A stretch of DNA of 46,930 bases, taken from Desulfobacula sp. (GTDB lineage Bacteria; Desulfobacterota; Desulfobacteria; Desulfobacterales; Desulfobacteraceae). A model generated the notes under the pieces. It did not search any database. It saw nothing but the letters and a program-made list of their open reading frames with translations, and was not told the DNA's origin. Each line of letters begins with the position of its first letter. Position 1 is the stretch's first letter. The DNA is taken from assembly GCA_020048635.1 (NCBI GenBank), contig JAIFMF010000132.1:1-46930 (forward strand), read 5' to 3'. The position numbers and the translations under genes are program-made. Shown here piece by piece: positions 9,449-18,348 of this stretch.

Positions 9449-11088
9449 GTGTGTCTTTCGTGCTGTTGAAGCGGCAGCTCAATAATAAACTGGGCGCCTT
9501 TTTTAAGACCGGCATTGAATCTGAGGGAACCGCCGTGATCTGTGATGATCCGGTGACAGATGCTGAGCCCGATGCCGGAGCTGTTGGTTTTGGTGGTATA
9601 AAAAGGGTCAAAGATTTTGGATTGGCTGGAGACCGGGACGCCCGGCCCTGTATCTTTAATGGAGATGGCAATGGCGTCTTTTTTTCGGTAGGTTTTCAGC
9701 TCAATGGTTTTTTCACCCTCATATTCTTTCATGGCTTCGGCAGCATTGGTGATCAGGTTCAGCACCACCTGTTCGATCAGATGGGGCTCGTTCCAGCATT
9801 CCGGGATGGCCGGGTCCAGGTCTTTGATGAAATGGATGCCGGTTTTGCGCAGGGTCACGGCCGTCAATTTTGTGACTTCATCAATGTTTTCATTGATATT
9901 GGTCATGATGAACCGGGGTTTACCTGGCTTTGAAAAATCCATGACCCGTTTGATAATGGATTCGATTTTATTGGAAGCAAGCTCGATTTTCTCGATGATG
10001 GAAAGGACCGACTGAATATCTCCCATATTATGGTAAATATTTTTCAGGGCTTTCAGATAAATATAAATCCCGGACAGGGGGTTGCGGATTTCATGGGCAA
10101 TACCGGCCGTGACCCGGCCCAGGGAGGTCATTTTGTCCTGGATTTTTAAAAAATTTTCAACCTCTTTGGAATCCGTAATATCCATGGCGTTGACAAGAAC
10201 CGAGTCTATCCCCAGGTAATTGATTTTCCGGGCGCTGACCAGGGCCCAGCGGATATGTCCCTTGACTTCATCTTCCTTCCCCTCGGGAGAGTATCTGAAA
10301 TCCGTATCAATATGCTTTATTCCGCCTGTCATTAGATCTGCATAAAACTTTTTGATCCTTTCCCGGTCTTCTTCGTAGATATTTTCAAAATCAGGAGGTT
10401 CAAAGGCCCGGGTAATCAGGCGGTGAATTTTCCGAAGACCCGGGTTCAGATAACCTTTTTTATTGTCCTGGAGAATGGAGATACAGCTTAAGGAATTGTC
10501 GATAAGGGTCTGGAATCGTTTGTTGCTTTCTTCCCTTTCTTTTTCAGCGGTTTTTCTTTTTTCTTCCAGGAATATTCTGTAAAGGCCGGAGGCAATATCA
10601 TCCGAGATTTCTTTGACAATGCTTTTTTCAGTTTCATCCTGGGCAAGTTCCTGGGGGATGGACAGCACCAGAAACCCATAGCTTTTTTCTTTATGGGTCA
10701 GCCTTACCGCCATGGATCCCCGGCCGGAATAATTTTTGGACAACATGCAGTCTGGGCAGTCTTTGACAGGATCGGCCACGGAAAACACATCTTCCGATTC
10801 AAGGGTTTTTTGAATGCATCGGGTAAACTGATTGTTTTCAAGGCGGCTTCGCATGAGATCAAAATGGCTGTTAAAGCCTGCTTCAGCGATCATCCGGATG
10901 GAGCCGGTGTCATCCAGAAGCCCTATCCATGCATTGTAATAACCCCTTTTTTCCACCAGGATACTGCATATCCCGTCAATCAGTTTCTGTTTGTCGTTCT
11001 GGGTCACTAAAAGTCTGCCGATATCCCTGAAGGCCCGCAATACAAGGTTTAATCGTTTGATTTTTTTTATCTCAAAATCATCTTTCAC
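9445..11088 (-). CDS. Sensor histidine kinase (GAF-PAS-HisKA-HATPase)
   Basis: 547 residues with no transmembrane segment, so probably a cytosolic sensor. A GAF-like domain spans about 30-175 and includes a CPDC pair near residues 111-114 that could bind metal or sense redox (inference). A PAS domain spans about 190-310. The HisKA phosphoacceptor is His332 (GIAHEIRNPLSG). The ATPase domain shows the N box (NLITNAAEAM), G1 (DTGPGVP) and G2 (SSGIGLSI). The start is GTG at 11086-11088 with a GGGGTGA-like site upstream. It is the first gene of the two-gene operon with the NtrC-type regulator. Confidence 0.93.
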   Translation of the reverse strand: MKDDFEIKKIKRLNLVLRAFRDIGRLLVTQNDKQKLIDGICSILVEKRGYYNAWIGLLDDTGSIRMIAEAGFNSHFDLMRSRLENNQFTRCIQKTLESEDVFSVADPVKDCPDCMLSKNYSGRGSMAVRLTHKEKSYGFLVLSIPQELAQDETEKSIVKEISDDIASGLYRIFLEEKRKTAEKEREESNKRFQTLIDNSLSCISILQDNKKGYLNPGLRKIHRLITRAFEPPDFENIYEEDRERIKKFYADLMTGGIKHIDTDFRYSPEGKEDEVKGHIRWALVSARKINYLGIDSVLVNAMDITDSKEVENFLKIQDKMTSLGRVTAGIAHEIRNPLSGIYIYLKALKNIYHNMGDIQSVLSIIEKIELASNKIESIIKRVMDFSKPGKPRFIMTNINENIDEVTKLTAVTLRKTGIHFIKDLDPAIPECWNEPHLIEQVVLNLITNAAEAMKEYEGEKTIELKTYRKKDAIAISIKDTGPGVPVSSQSKIFDPFYTTKTNSSGIGLSICHRIITDHGGSLRFNAGLKKGAQFIIELPLQQHERHT

Positions 11089-11174
11089 ACATCACCCCAA
11101 AGCATGGTTTTCCATATAAGGCTTTAATTAAAAGTTTTTTTGAACAATAACAAGGGAAAACATCTTTAACTGCA

Positions 11175-14100
11175 TCATATCATAGTTGAAATCTTGACCA
11201 TAAGGGTATCCAGTATTTTTTCAGACACCTTGACCATGGTTTTGAGTTCCGGCGCAAACAGGGAGATTTTATATTCTTCCAGAAGCCAGAAAAAATCTTC
11301 AACGAGGAGGGTTTTTTCAGGAGATGAATGTGTGGTGAGCGTTGAGAGAAAGGCGGGGAGATGGCGGGTATATTTCTCCAGTTGGTTGATTTTTTTTTCT
11401 TCCTTTAACGGGTTGTCCGCAGCTCTCTGAGCCCTGATCCTGAGGCAGGCGACAAATCTTGAGAGATGCCGGAGCCTGTCTTCTGTGTAAAGATCGACAA
11501 AATTCGGGGGGACAAGGTTCTTCAGATCATTGAAAAGACCGGTCAGCATATCATCGGTTTTTTTCATTTTCCGGTGCTGGAAGGACAGTTTCTGGATCAG
11601 TTCAAAGCAGGAGCGATACTCTTCCCCCAAAACGGAAATCATTTTTATGAAGTCCTGCCCATGGCGGAAGAGATTGGGTATTTGATCTTTTGCATGGGAG
11701 TCAAATTCTTTTTTCGTGCGGATATTCTTTGCAAACAGGGTGGTCAGGATTCGGTTAAAAAGGGTTGTCTGGAAATGAACAGGGCCTTTAAAATAAGGCG
11801 CAATCTCTTTGATATCGATGGATGCGGTGATATCTTTTTTCAGGGCTTTGAAATCATCGGGGAACAAGATGGAGAAAAGGTGTTTTACTCCTTCACAATG
11901 GCTTTCTTCAGCTTCTTTTCCCGATTTGAACAATCTTAAGGACAGGACCTCGGCCTTTTTTTCCGGGTCGGTTTCGATTTTAAGACCCGGAAATCCTTTT
12001 AACGCACACTCTTTTTCCTTTACCAGAGTGATGGAATCGGTAAGATCTGGAAAATCCCATTGCCTGATATCATTCCGTTCAAATTTTTTGCGGGCCCTAT
12101 CAAAGACGTCATCCTGCCGGACCGGCAAGATAGCGGCAAACTCACTCAGCACGGATTTATCACGGGAGGCCTTGATTTCCTTTCCTTTTTCATCCCGGAT
12201 GGAAATCCGCATTTTCAAATGATCCGGCAGATCCTTATCCGACCACTCGGTTTCAGGAATCAGGACATGAAACCGGTTTTGGATAAAAGAAGACAAAAGA
12301 CAGAACAGAGGTCGGTCTTCTTTTGGCATATCAGCCGCAATAACGGAGGCTTTTTCCAATATGGGGACGAGCTTCACCCGAAATCTTTTGGGAAGGGCCT
12401 TTATCAGGGCGGCAATTTTTTCTTCAAAAAGTCCCGGCACAATTCTGTCCAGACGATTCCCGGAAACATGGGGGGCTAAAGAAGCCGGGACTTTTAGGGT
12501 GACCCCATCCTTTTTTGAACCGGGATTGAACTCATATTCAAGCCTGAATTTGCCCTGCGGCATGGCCAGTTGGTCCGGATACAAGGAGAGCTCCCGGTCA
12601 TCCACTTCTGATTTCTGAAGATCGGCCAGGGTCATTTTTAAAAAATCCGGATCAGGATGGTCTTTGATAAACCGAGCAAAGGACCGGATATCAAAAAACG
12701 GTTCAGGGAGCCTTGCCTGGTAAAAAAGGAAAATATCTTCTTCCGATGCCAGGATGTCTTTTTTCCTTGTTTTATGTTCCAGGTCTTCAAGGGTGTCCAT
12801 CAATTTATGATTATGGGTCATGAATTCAAATTTCTGCTGGATTTCACCCTCAACCAGGGCATGACGGATAAAAATCTCTCCTGACTCCGTCGGATTGACT
12901 TTTCCATAGGCAATTTTTCGGTCATTGACAATGATCAGCCCGAACAGGGATACCTGCTCGCTTGCAATCACTTCTCCCCGGGTCTTTTCCCAGTGGGGAT
13001 CGGAATACGTGTAGGTGCACAGGTTTTTTGCAATGGGTTCTATCCATGCAGGATCTATGTTGGCTACGGTTCTAGCAAAAAGCTGGCTGGTTTTGACAAA
13101 TTCAGCCGCCACAATCCAGTTGCCGGCATTGGAAAAAAGACCGGAACCGGGGAATATCATGATTTGCTGGCCTTTTGCCGCTGTAAAAAGGTTTTTTTCC
13201 TTTTTATGGGCAATAGCGGAGAGATATCCGGTTAAAAGAGACTGGTGCAGAGCAATATAAAGGGGTCCGCCGATGTCGAACCCCTTTGCTTTCAGACCCT
13301 GCGTTCCAGTTGAAACCGGCAGTTTTGTTTTTCCTTCAATGCCGTGTTCTTTCAGGATATTGAGAATCTGGCTGTGAATATCTTCCCATTCCCTGATCCG
13401 CTTGAAGCTGAGGTAATGATCCTGGCAGAAGGATTTGAGTCTGGACCGGGATTTTAATTTTTTTTCTGCCGTCTTGACGGCATTCCAGATATTTAAGAGA
13501 GTCACAAAATCCGAGGCCGGGTCTTTGAAAAGCCCATGTTTCTGATCTGCGGCCTGGGCTTTGTCCAGGGGCCGCTGCCGGGGATCTGAAACAGTGAGGG
13601 CCGTGGCGATGATAACGGCTTCTTCAAGACACCCGTTAATATCCGCTTCAATCAGGATTCGGGATAATTTGGGATCCATGGGCAGTTTTGCCATGATCTG
13701 TCCCATGGATGTCAGGCCATATGCTTTTCCTTTTTTATTTTGGACTTTCTTTTCCTCAATGGCGGAAAGTTCCAAAAGGGTTGCAAATCCGTCCTGTATG
13801 CTTTTGGAAGAAGGGGGATCGATAAAGGGAAAATCCGAGACATTCCCAAGGTTCAGGGAAATCATCCGTAATATGACTTCGGCAAGATTGCTTCTCAGGA
13901 TTTCCGGTGAGGTGAAAAAAGGTCTTCCCTTAAACTCAGTTTCGTCAAAAAGCCGGATGCAGACCCCGTTTTCAACCCGGCCGCAACGGCCCATCCGCTG
14001 GTTGGCGGAAGATTGGGAAATGGGGCTGACCGGAAGCGCCGTGGTCCTGGTCCGGGGGGAATAGCTGGGAATCCTGGCAAGTCCTGTGTCCACTACATAT

Positions 14101-15080
14101 TTGATGCCTGGGATGGTCAATGAGGTTTCCGCCACATTGGTGGCCACGATAATTTTTCTTCCCACCTGCCGGGAGAAAATCCTGGACTGTTCCTGGCTCG
14201 AAAGTCTTGCAAAAAGAGGTAGAACCGTTATCCCCGGAAGCCCGCGGCCGCGGATGAGCTCCATGGTCTCGCCGATGTCCTGTTCCGTGGGCATGAAGAT
14301 GAGGATATCCCCGGACCTGGAGGTTGACAAAAGATGGACCACGGCTTCAACGGTAGCCTCGACATAACCCTGATCTTCGGCATCCGTGCTGTCCTCATCC
14401 TTGTTTAAATAGGGCCGGTACAAGGTTTCAACAGGAAACATTCTTCCTGAGACCTCGATGATCGGGGCATTGTCAAAGGCTTTGGAAAATTTTTCCGTGT
14501 CAATGGTGGCTGAGGTGATGATGAGTTTCAAATCTTTTCGCTGCTTCACCAGACGCCTTAAAATGCCCAAAACAAAATCAATGTTGAGGCTTCGTTCATG
14601 GGCCTCGTCCACAATAAGGGTGTCATAGGCCTTGAGAAACCGGTCGGTCTGCGTTTCTGCCAGAAGAATGCCGTCGGTCATGAGCTTGATGCAGGATTTG
14701 GGATTCATTCTATCATCAAACCGGATTTTATATCCCACCGAATGCCCAATGGCTTCCCCCAGTTCTTCGGCAATCCGCGTGGCCACTGTGATGGCTGCAA
14801 TGCGTCGGGGCTGGGTGCAGCCGATGCGGCCGGTTATCCCCCGGCCGGCTTCAAGGCAGAATTTCGGGATCTGGGTGGTCTTCCCTGAGCCGGTTGCCCC
14901 TGATATGATGACCACAGGGTTGTTTTTTATGGTATGAATGATCTCCTCTTTTTTTTGTGTGATGGGCAGATCCGGATTATAGGTGATGTGAGCGGGTTTG
15001 AAGAGATGCAAGACTTCCCGGTGCTTATTTTTCCATCCTGATTTTTTCTTCCTGGAAGGTATGGCGCTGGATTCATTCAT
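11175..15080 (-). CDS. hrpA: ATP-dependent RNA helicase HrpA
   Basis: A 1301-residue DEAH-box helicase, the length expected for bacterial HrpA. Motif I GATGSGKTTQIPK lies at about residues 55-67, motif II VDEAHERS near 158, motif III as SAT, and motif VI QRMGRCGR near 365. The HA2/OB region follows, then the long HrpA-specific C-terminal region (DUF3418-type). In other bacteria HrpA acts on mRNA and on stalled ribosomes. The start ATG at 15078-15080 has only a weak ribosome site. It is separated by about 175 bp from the divergent selenoprotein gene. Confidence 0.95.
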   Translation of the reverse strand: MNESSAIPSRKKKSGWKNKHREVLHLFKPAHITYNPDLPITQKKEEIIHTIKNNPVVIISGATGSGKTTQIPKFCLEAGRGITGRIGCTQPRRIAAITVATRIAEELGEAIGHSVGYKIRFDDRMNPKSCIKLMTDGILLAETQTDRFLKAYDTLIVDEAHERSLNIDFVLGILRRLVKQRKDLKLIITSATIDTEKFSKAFDNAPIIEVSGRMFPVETLYRPYLNKDEDSTDAEDQGYVEATVEAVVHLLSTSRSGDILIFMPTEQDIGETMELIRGRGLPGITVLPLFARLSSQEQSRIFSRQVGRKIIVATNVAETSLTIPGIKYVVDTGLARIPSYSPRTRTTALPVSPISQSSANQRMGRCGRVENGVCIRLFDETEFKGRPFFTSPEILRSNLAEVILRMISLNLGNVSDFPFIDPPSSKSIQDGFATLLELSAIEEKKVQNKKGKAYGLTSMGQIMAKLPMDPKLSRILIEADINGCLEEAVIIATALTVSDPRQRPLDKAQAADQKHGLFKDPASDFVTLLNIWNAVKTAEKKLKSRSRLKSFCQDHYLSFKRIREWEDIHSQILNILKEHGIEGKTKLPVSTGTQGLKAKGFDIGGPLYIALHQSLLTGYLSAIAHKKEKNLFTAAKGQQIMIFPGSGLFSNAGNWIVAAEFVKTSQLFARTVANIDPAWIEPIAKNLCTYTYSDPHWEKTRGEVIASEQVSLFGLIIVNDRKIAYGKVNPTESGEIFIRHALVEGEIQQKFEFMTHNHKLMDTLEDLEHKTRKKDILASEEDIFLFYQARLPEPFFDIRSFARFIKDHPDPDFLKMTLADLQKSEVDDRELSLYPDQLAMPQGKFRLEYEFNPGSKKDGVTLKVPASLAPHVSGNRLDRIVPGLFEEKIAALIKALPKRFRVKLVPILEKASVIAADMPKEDRPLFCLLSSFIQNRFHVLIPETEWSDKDLPDHLKMRISIRDEKGKEIKASRDKSVLSEFAAILPVRQDDVFDRARKKFERNDIRQWDFPDLTDSITLVKEKECALKGFPGLKIETDPEKKAEVLSLRLFKSGKEAEESHCEGVKHLFSILFPDDFKALKKDITASIDIKEIAPYFKGPVHFQTTLFNRILTTLFAKNIRTKKEFDSHAKDQIPNLFRHGQDFIKMISVLGEEYRSCFELIQKLSFQHRKMKKTDDMLTGLFNDLKNLVPPNFVDLYTEDRLRHLSRFVACLRIRAQRAADNPLKEEKKINQLEKYTRHLPAFLSTLTTHSSPEKTLLVEDFFWLLEEYKISLFAPELKTMVKVSEKILDTLMVKISTMI

Positions 15081-15255
15081 AGAGTCAGCATAGTAACCGA
15101 AAGTGCAAAAAAGTCAAATTTTGAAATTTCGGATTAAATTAGAGTTGACAGAAAGGGTGGAATAAGAGACAAAGAAAATTGTTCAAAAAAAAAGAACTAT
15201 AAGGTAACGTAAAGAAAATACTTTAAAAATCATATTGACTGAGGAGAAAAATAGC

Positions 15256-16575
15256 ATGGGAGACACCGCTATTAAAATCGGGGGCGCAAGAAAGAGCGTC
15301 TTTAAAGATAAGGTAATGACGCTTTTGCCGGAGGGCGGTAACCTGAACGCATGCCTGACCTGTGGTGCATGTGCTTCCGGGTGTCCTGCAACCGGTCTTG
15401 AAGGCATGGACCCAAGAAAATTTTTGAGAATGGCTGCTCTTGGAATGGATGAAGAAATATTGAGCACAAACTGGGTATGGATGTGCACCATGTGTCAAAG
15501 ATGCATTTATGTATGCCCGATGCAGATCAATATCCCCCAGCTTGTTTTCAATGCAAGGGCTCAATGGGCAAGAGATGACAAACCCAAGGGGATTAAAGGC
15601 TCCTGTGACATGGCATTGAGAAACGACACCTGCTCGGCCATGGGCGCAACCGAAGAAGATTTCCAGTTTGTTGTGGAAGATGTCCTTGAAGAATACCGTG
15701 AAGCACAGCCTGAATTTGAAGAAATGACGGCAGATGTCAACCGGGAAGGGGCCTATTATTTTTTAAACCAGAACTCCAGGGAACCGGTGACGGAACCCGA
15801 TGAAATGGTGCCCTTGTGGAAAATTCTGAATCTTGCCGGTGCCGACTGGACCTATGGAACAAAAGGCTGGGCAGCGGAAAACTATTGCATGTTCATGGCT
15901 GAAGATGAGAGCTGGGAAAAAATTGTGCGGACCAAGGTAAAGGCTGTGGAGGATCTGGGCTGTAAAGTCTGGCTCAACACGGAGTGAGGGCACGAACTCT
16001 TCGCAGTCCGGTCCGGACTGGCAAAATTCAAGATCCCTTACAATTTCGAAATCAAGAGCATTATTCAACTTTACGCACAGTGGATAAAAGAAGGAAAACT
16101 AAAACCCTCTTCAGATTGGAACAAAGACCGTAAAATAAAATTTACGGTTCAGGACCCCTGCCAACTGGTTCGAAAATCTTTTGGTGACCCGGTTGCAGAC
16201 GATTTGAGATATATTGTCAAGGCTGTCGTAGGGGAAGAAAATTTCGTTGATATGATGCCCAATAAATCCAACAATTTTTGCTGTGGCGGCGGCGGCGGAT
16301 TCCTGCAATCCGGATTCCAGGAGCAACGTCGGGCTTATGGCCAGACCAAGGCCAACCAGATTCTTTCCACCAAAGCAACCTATTGCATCACTCCCTGTCA
16401 TAACTGCCATGCCCAGGTACATGACATGGCAGAAGTAAATGATCACGCATGGCAAACCGTCCATCTCTGGACCCTTCTGTGCCTTTCTCTCGGCATCCTG
16501 GGACCCAAAGAACGAACGTATCTTGGTGATGACTTAAAAGATGTGGCTGTATTCCATCCGGAATCAGACGAATAA
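15256..16575 (+). CDS. DsrK/HdrD-like iron-sulfur protein, selenoprotein (in-frame UGA = Sec244)
   Basis: Read through the TGA at 15985-15987 this is one 439-residue protein. Two ferredoxin-type 4Fe-4S motifs lie at C33/36/39/43 and C77/80/83/87. A DsrK-like middle segment (GADWTYGTKG at about 195-204) ends in NTE-U-GHE, where relatives carry Cys in an ECGH motif. The terminal CCG domain has Cys302, Cys342-Cys343 (CCGGGGG) and Cys381/Cys384 (CHNC). Such subunits move electrons to disulfides or menaquinone-linked acceptors; the partner here is unknown, and no Hdr or Dsr subunit is adjacent. The frame stays open and homologous on both sides of the TGA, and a hairpin with a GGU loop follows it. 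The ATG at 15256 with GAGGAG nine bases upstream is preferred over a TTG at 15235. Annotation pipelines would split it into two ORFs. Confidence 0.9.
15988..16022 (+). promoter_or_regulatory. Candidate bacterial SECIS element directly after the UGA codon
   Basis: A perfect 6-bp stem, CAGTCC (16004-16009) with GGACTG (16015-16020), encloses the loop GGTCC. The loop begins with GGU, as in the E. coli fdhF SECIS, and starts 22 bases after the UGA, within the spacing bacterial SelB accepts. The hairpin lies wholly inside the coding region, as bacterial SECIS elements do. Confidence 0.75.
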
Positions 16576-16600
16576 CCTGTCCATCTGATTTGTAAAACTT

Positions 16601-16640
16601 GCCCGGTATCGCCATAAAAGGCCATGCCGGGCTTTTTTTT
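16601..16640 (+). terminator. Rho-independent terminator after the selenoprotein gene
   Basis: GCCCGG (16601-16606) pairs with CCGGGC (16627-16632), extended by further pairs across a loop, and eight T residues follow (16633-16640). It sits 26 bases past the TAA at 16573-16575, which supports that stop as the true gene end rather than the TGA. Confidence 0.85.
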
Positions 16641-16729
16641 CAGAGTTTTTTTTGAACGCGCAAAAAAATATTTCGGCTCATTCTTAAACGATTGCCTATG
16701 CCGGACAACTATGGTATGAAAACTGGATT

Positions 16730-17488
16730 ATGACCCAGATTATCAGTATAGCAAACCAGAAAGGGGGAGTCGGTAAAACAACGACTTCCGTCAACCTTTC
16801 CGCTGCTCTTGCATCCCTTGGAAAAAAAGTTCTTTTGGTGGATTGTGATTCCCAGGCCAATGCGACCACGGGTATGGGAATCGACAAGCCTTCCTTAAAA
16901 TATTCTCTATATCAGGGCCTTATCGGTGAGGCAGGGATGGATGATATTATCTATCCCACTATTTTGCCAAAGCTCATGATCATTCCTGCCAATATGGATC
17001 TTATCGGTTTTGAAATCGAAATGGTGTCGGAAGAAGGCAGGGAAAAAAAACTAAAGCTTCTTATTGAACAGGTGAAAGAACGGTTTGATTATGTGATCAT
17101 CGACTGTCCACCGGCGCTGGGACTGTTGACTTTGAATGCATTTACAGCATCCGATGCTGTATTAATTCCCCTTCAAAGTGAATTCTATGCCCTTGAGGGC
17201 CTGGGCCAGCTTCTGGATACCATTAAACGGGTCAAGTCATCTTTTAATCCTGGATTGAGAATCAAGGGAATCCTTTTAACCATGTATGACGGCCGGACAA
17301 ATCTTGCCCAGCATGTAGTTGAAGATGCAAGAAAATATTTCAAAGACATGGTTTTCAAAACAAAGATACCCCGCAATGTAAAACTGGGAGAAGCACCCAG
17401 TTATGGATTGCCGGTAATTTTATATGATAAACAGTCACCAGGCTCCAAAAGCTATATGGCTTTCACCAGGGAATTTCTTAAAAGATGA
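16730..17488 (+). CDS. parA: Chromosome-partitioning ATPase ParA (Soj)
   Basis: A 252-residue ParA/MinD-type ATPase with the deviant Walker A KGGVGKTTTSVNL (about 11-23), the Walker A' aspartate in VLLVDCDSQANAT and Walker B in YVIIDCPPALG. With ParB it moves replication-origin regions apart. The stop overlaps the parB start by 4 bases (ATGA, 17485-17488). A weak sigma-70-like pair (TTGCCT, 17 bases, TATGAA) sits just upstream. I saw no parS-like palindrome in the window. Confidence 0.95.
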   Translation: MTQIISIANQKGGVGKTTTSVNLSAALASLGKKVLLVDCDSQANATTGMGIDKPSLKYSLYQGLIGEAGMDDIIYPTILPKLMIIPANMDLIGFEIEMVSEEGREKKLKLLIEQVKERFDYVIIDCPPALGLLTLNAFTASDAVLIPLQSEFYALEGLGQLLDTIKRVKSSFNPGLRIKGILLTMYDGRTNLAQHVVEDARKYFKDMVFKTKIPRNVKLGEAPSYGLPVILYDKQSPGSKSYMAFTREFLKR

Positions 17489-18348
17489 TAAAAAAAAAGA
17501 AACATACCGGACTTGGCCGGGGGATCTCGGCTCTCATCCCTGAGTTTGAAAAACCGGAAACCAGTACTGATTTTTTAATGTGTCCTGTTGAGGATATTAG
17601 ACCCAACCGGTATCAGCCCAGAACCGTATTCAACCAGGAAGAACTGGACCGCTTGAGGGACTCTGTTGCAGAGCGGGGAATCTTACAGCCATTGCTGGTC
17701 AGGCATATGAATGATTCCTATGAGCTGATTGCAGGAGAAAGAAGGCTTAGGGCCGCAAGAGAAGCCAAGCTTACCCATGTGCCGGTATTTGTAAAAAATC
17801 TGACCGACGAGCAGGTTCTTGAAGTTTCCATCATTGAGAATATTCAACGGGAAAATCTAAATGTTCTTGAAGAAGCTGAGGCGTATCACCGGTTGATTGA
17901 GGAGTTTCAGTATACCCAGGAAAAGGTGGCCCAAAAAATAGGCAAAAACCGGTCTACCATTGCCAATCTTCTGAGACTTCGAAGCCTGCCTGAAGTCATA
18001 AAGGAGAGCCTCATCGCAGAAAAAATTTCCATGGGTCATGCAAGGGCGCTTTTAAGTGCGGGCTCCGAAGAAAGTCAGATCCGTCTTCTTCATATTGTGA
18101 TCCAAAAAGAACTATCCGTCCGAGAGACGGAAAAACTAGTCAATACTGTCAAAAAAGAACCTCAGAAATTTCAAACCGAATTATCTTCCGCCGAAAAACA
18201 ATTTCTTGATCAAACCTCCCGGCTTCTTTCCGACCGGATCAAATCATTGGTCAGAATCCAGAAAAGCGGGGAAAAGGGTAAAATAGAAATCAATTTTAAA
18301 TCAAAGACGGAATTCCAGCAGATCATTGACTTTTTAAGCAGAATCTGA
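17485..18348 (+). CDS. parB: Chromosome-partitioning protein ParB (Spo0J)
   Basis: 287 residues. The N-terminal ParB/Srx CTPase domain contains the PNRYQPR motif near residue 40 and GERRLRAA near residue 90. A central helix-turn-helix (YTQEKVAQKIGKNRSTIANLL) binds parS, and a C-terminal dimerisation segment ends the protein. It overlaps parA by 4 bases at its start and ispH by one base at its stop (TGATG at 18346-18350), so the three genes are probably translated from one message. Confidence 0.95.
   Translation: MIKKKKHTGLGRGISALIPEFEKPETSTDFLMCPVEDIRPNRYQPRTVFNQEELDRLRDSVAERGILQPLLVRHMNDSYELIAGERRLRAAREAKLTHVPVFVKNLTDEQVLEVSIIENIQRENLNVLEEAEAYHRLIEEFQYTQEKVAQKIGKNRSTIANLLRLRSLPEVIKESLIAEKISMGHARALLSAGSEESQIRLLHIVIQKELSVRETEKLVNTVKKEPQKFQTELSSAEKQFLDQTSRLLSDRIKSLVRIQKSGEKGKIEINFKSKTEFQQIIDFLSRI

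Noticed and set aside
15140..15180. TTGACA-like -35 box upstream of the selenoprotein gene
   Set aside because: No acceptable -10 box at 16-18 bases; only poor matches at wrong spacing.
15235..15987. Selenoprotein region read as two separate genes, or as a nonsense-mutated pseudogene
   Set aside because: Homology runs unbroken across the TGA, the TGA falls exactly on a conserved Cys, a SECIS-like hairpin follows, and the second ORF has no own ribosome site. The upstream TTG start is also less good than the ATG at 15256.
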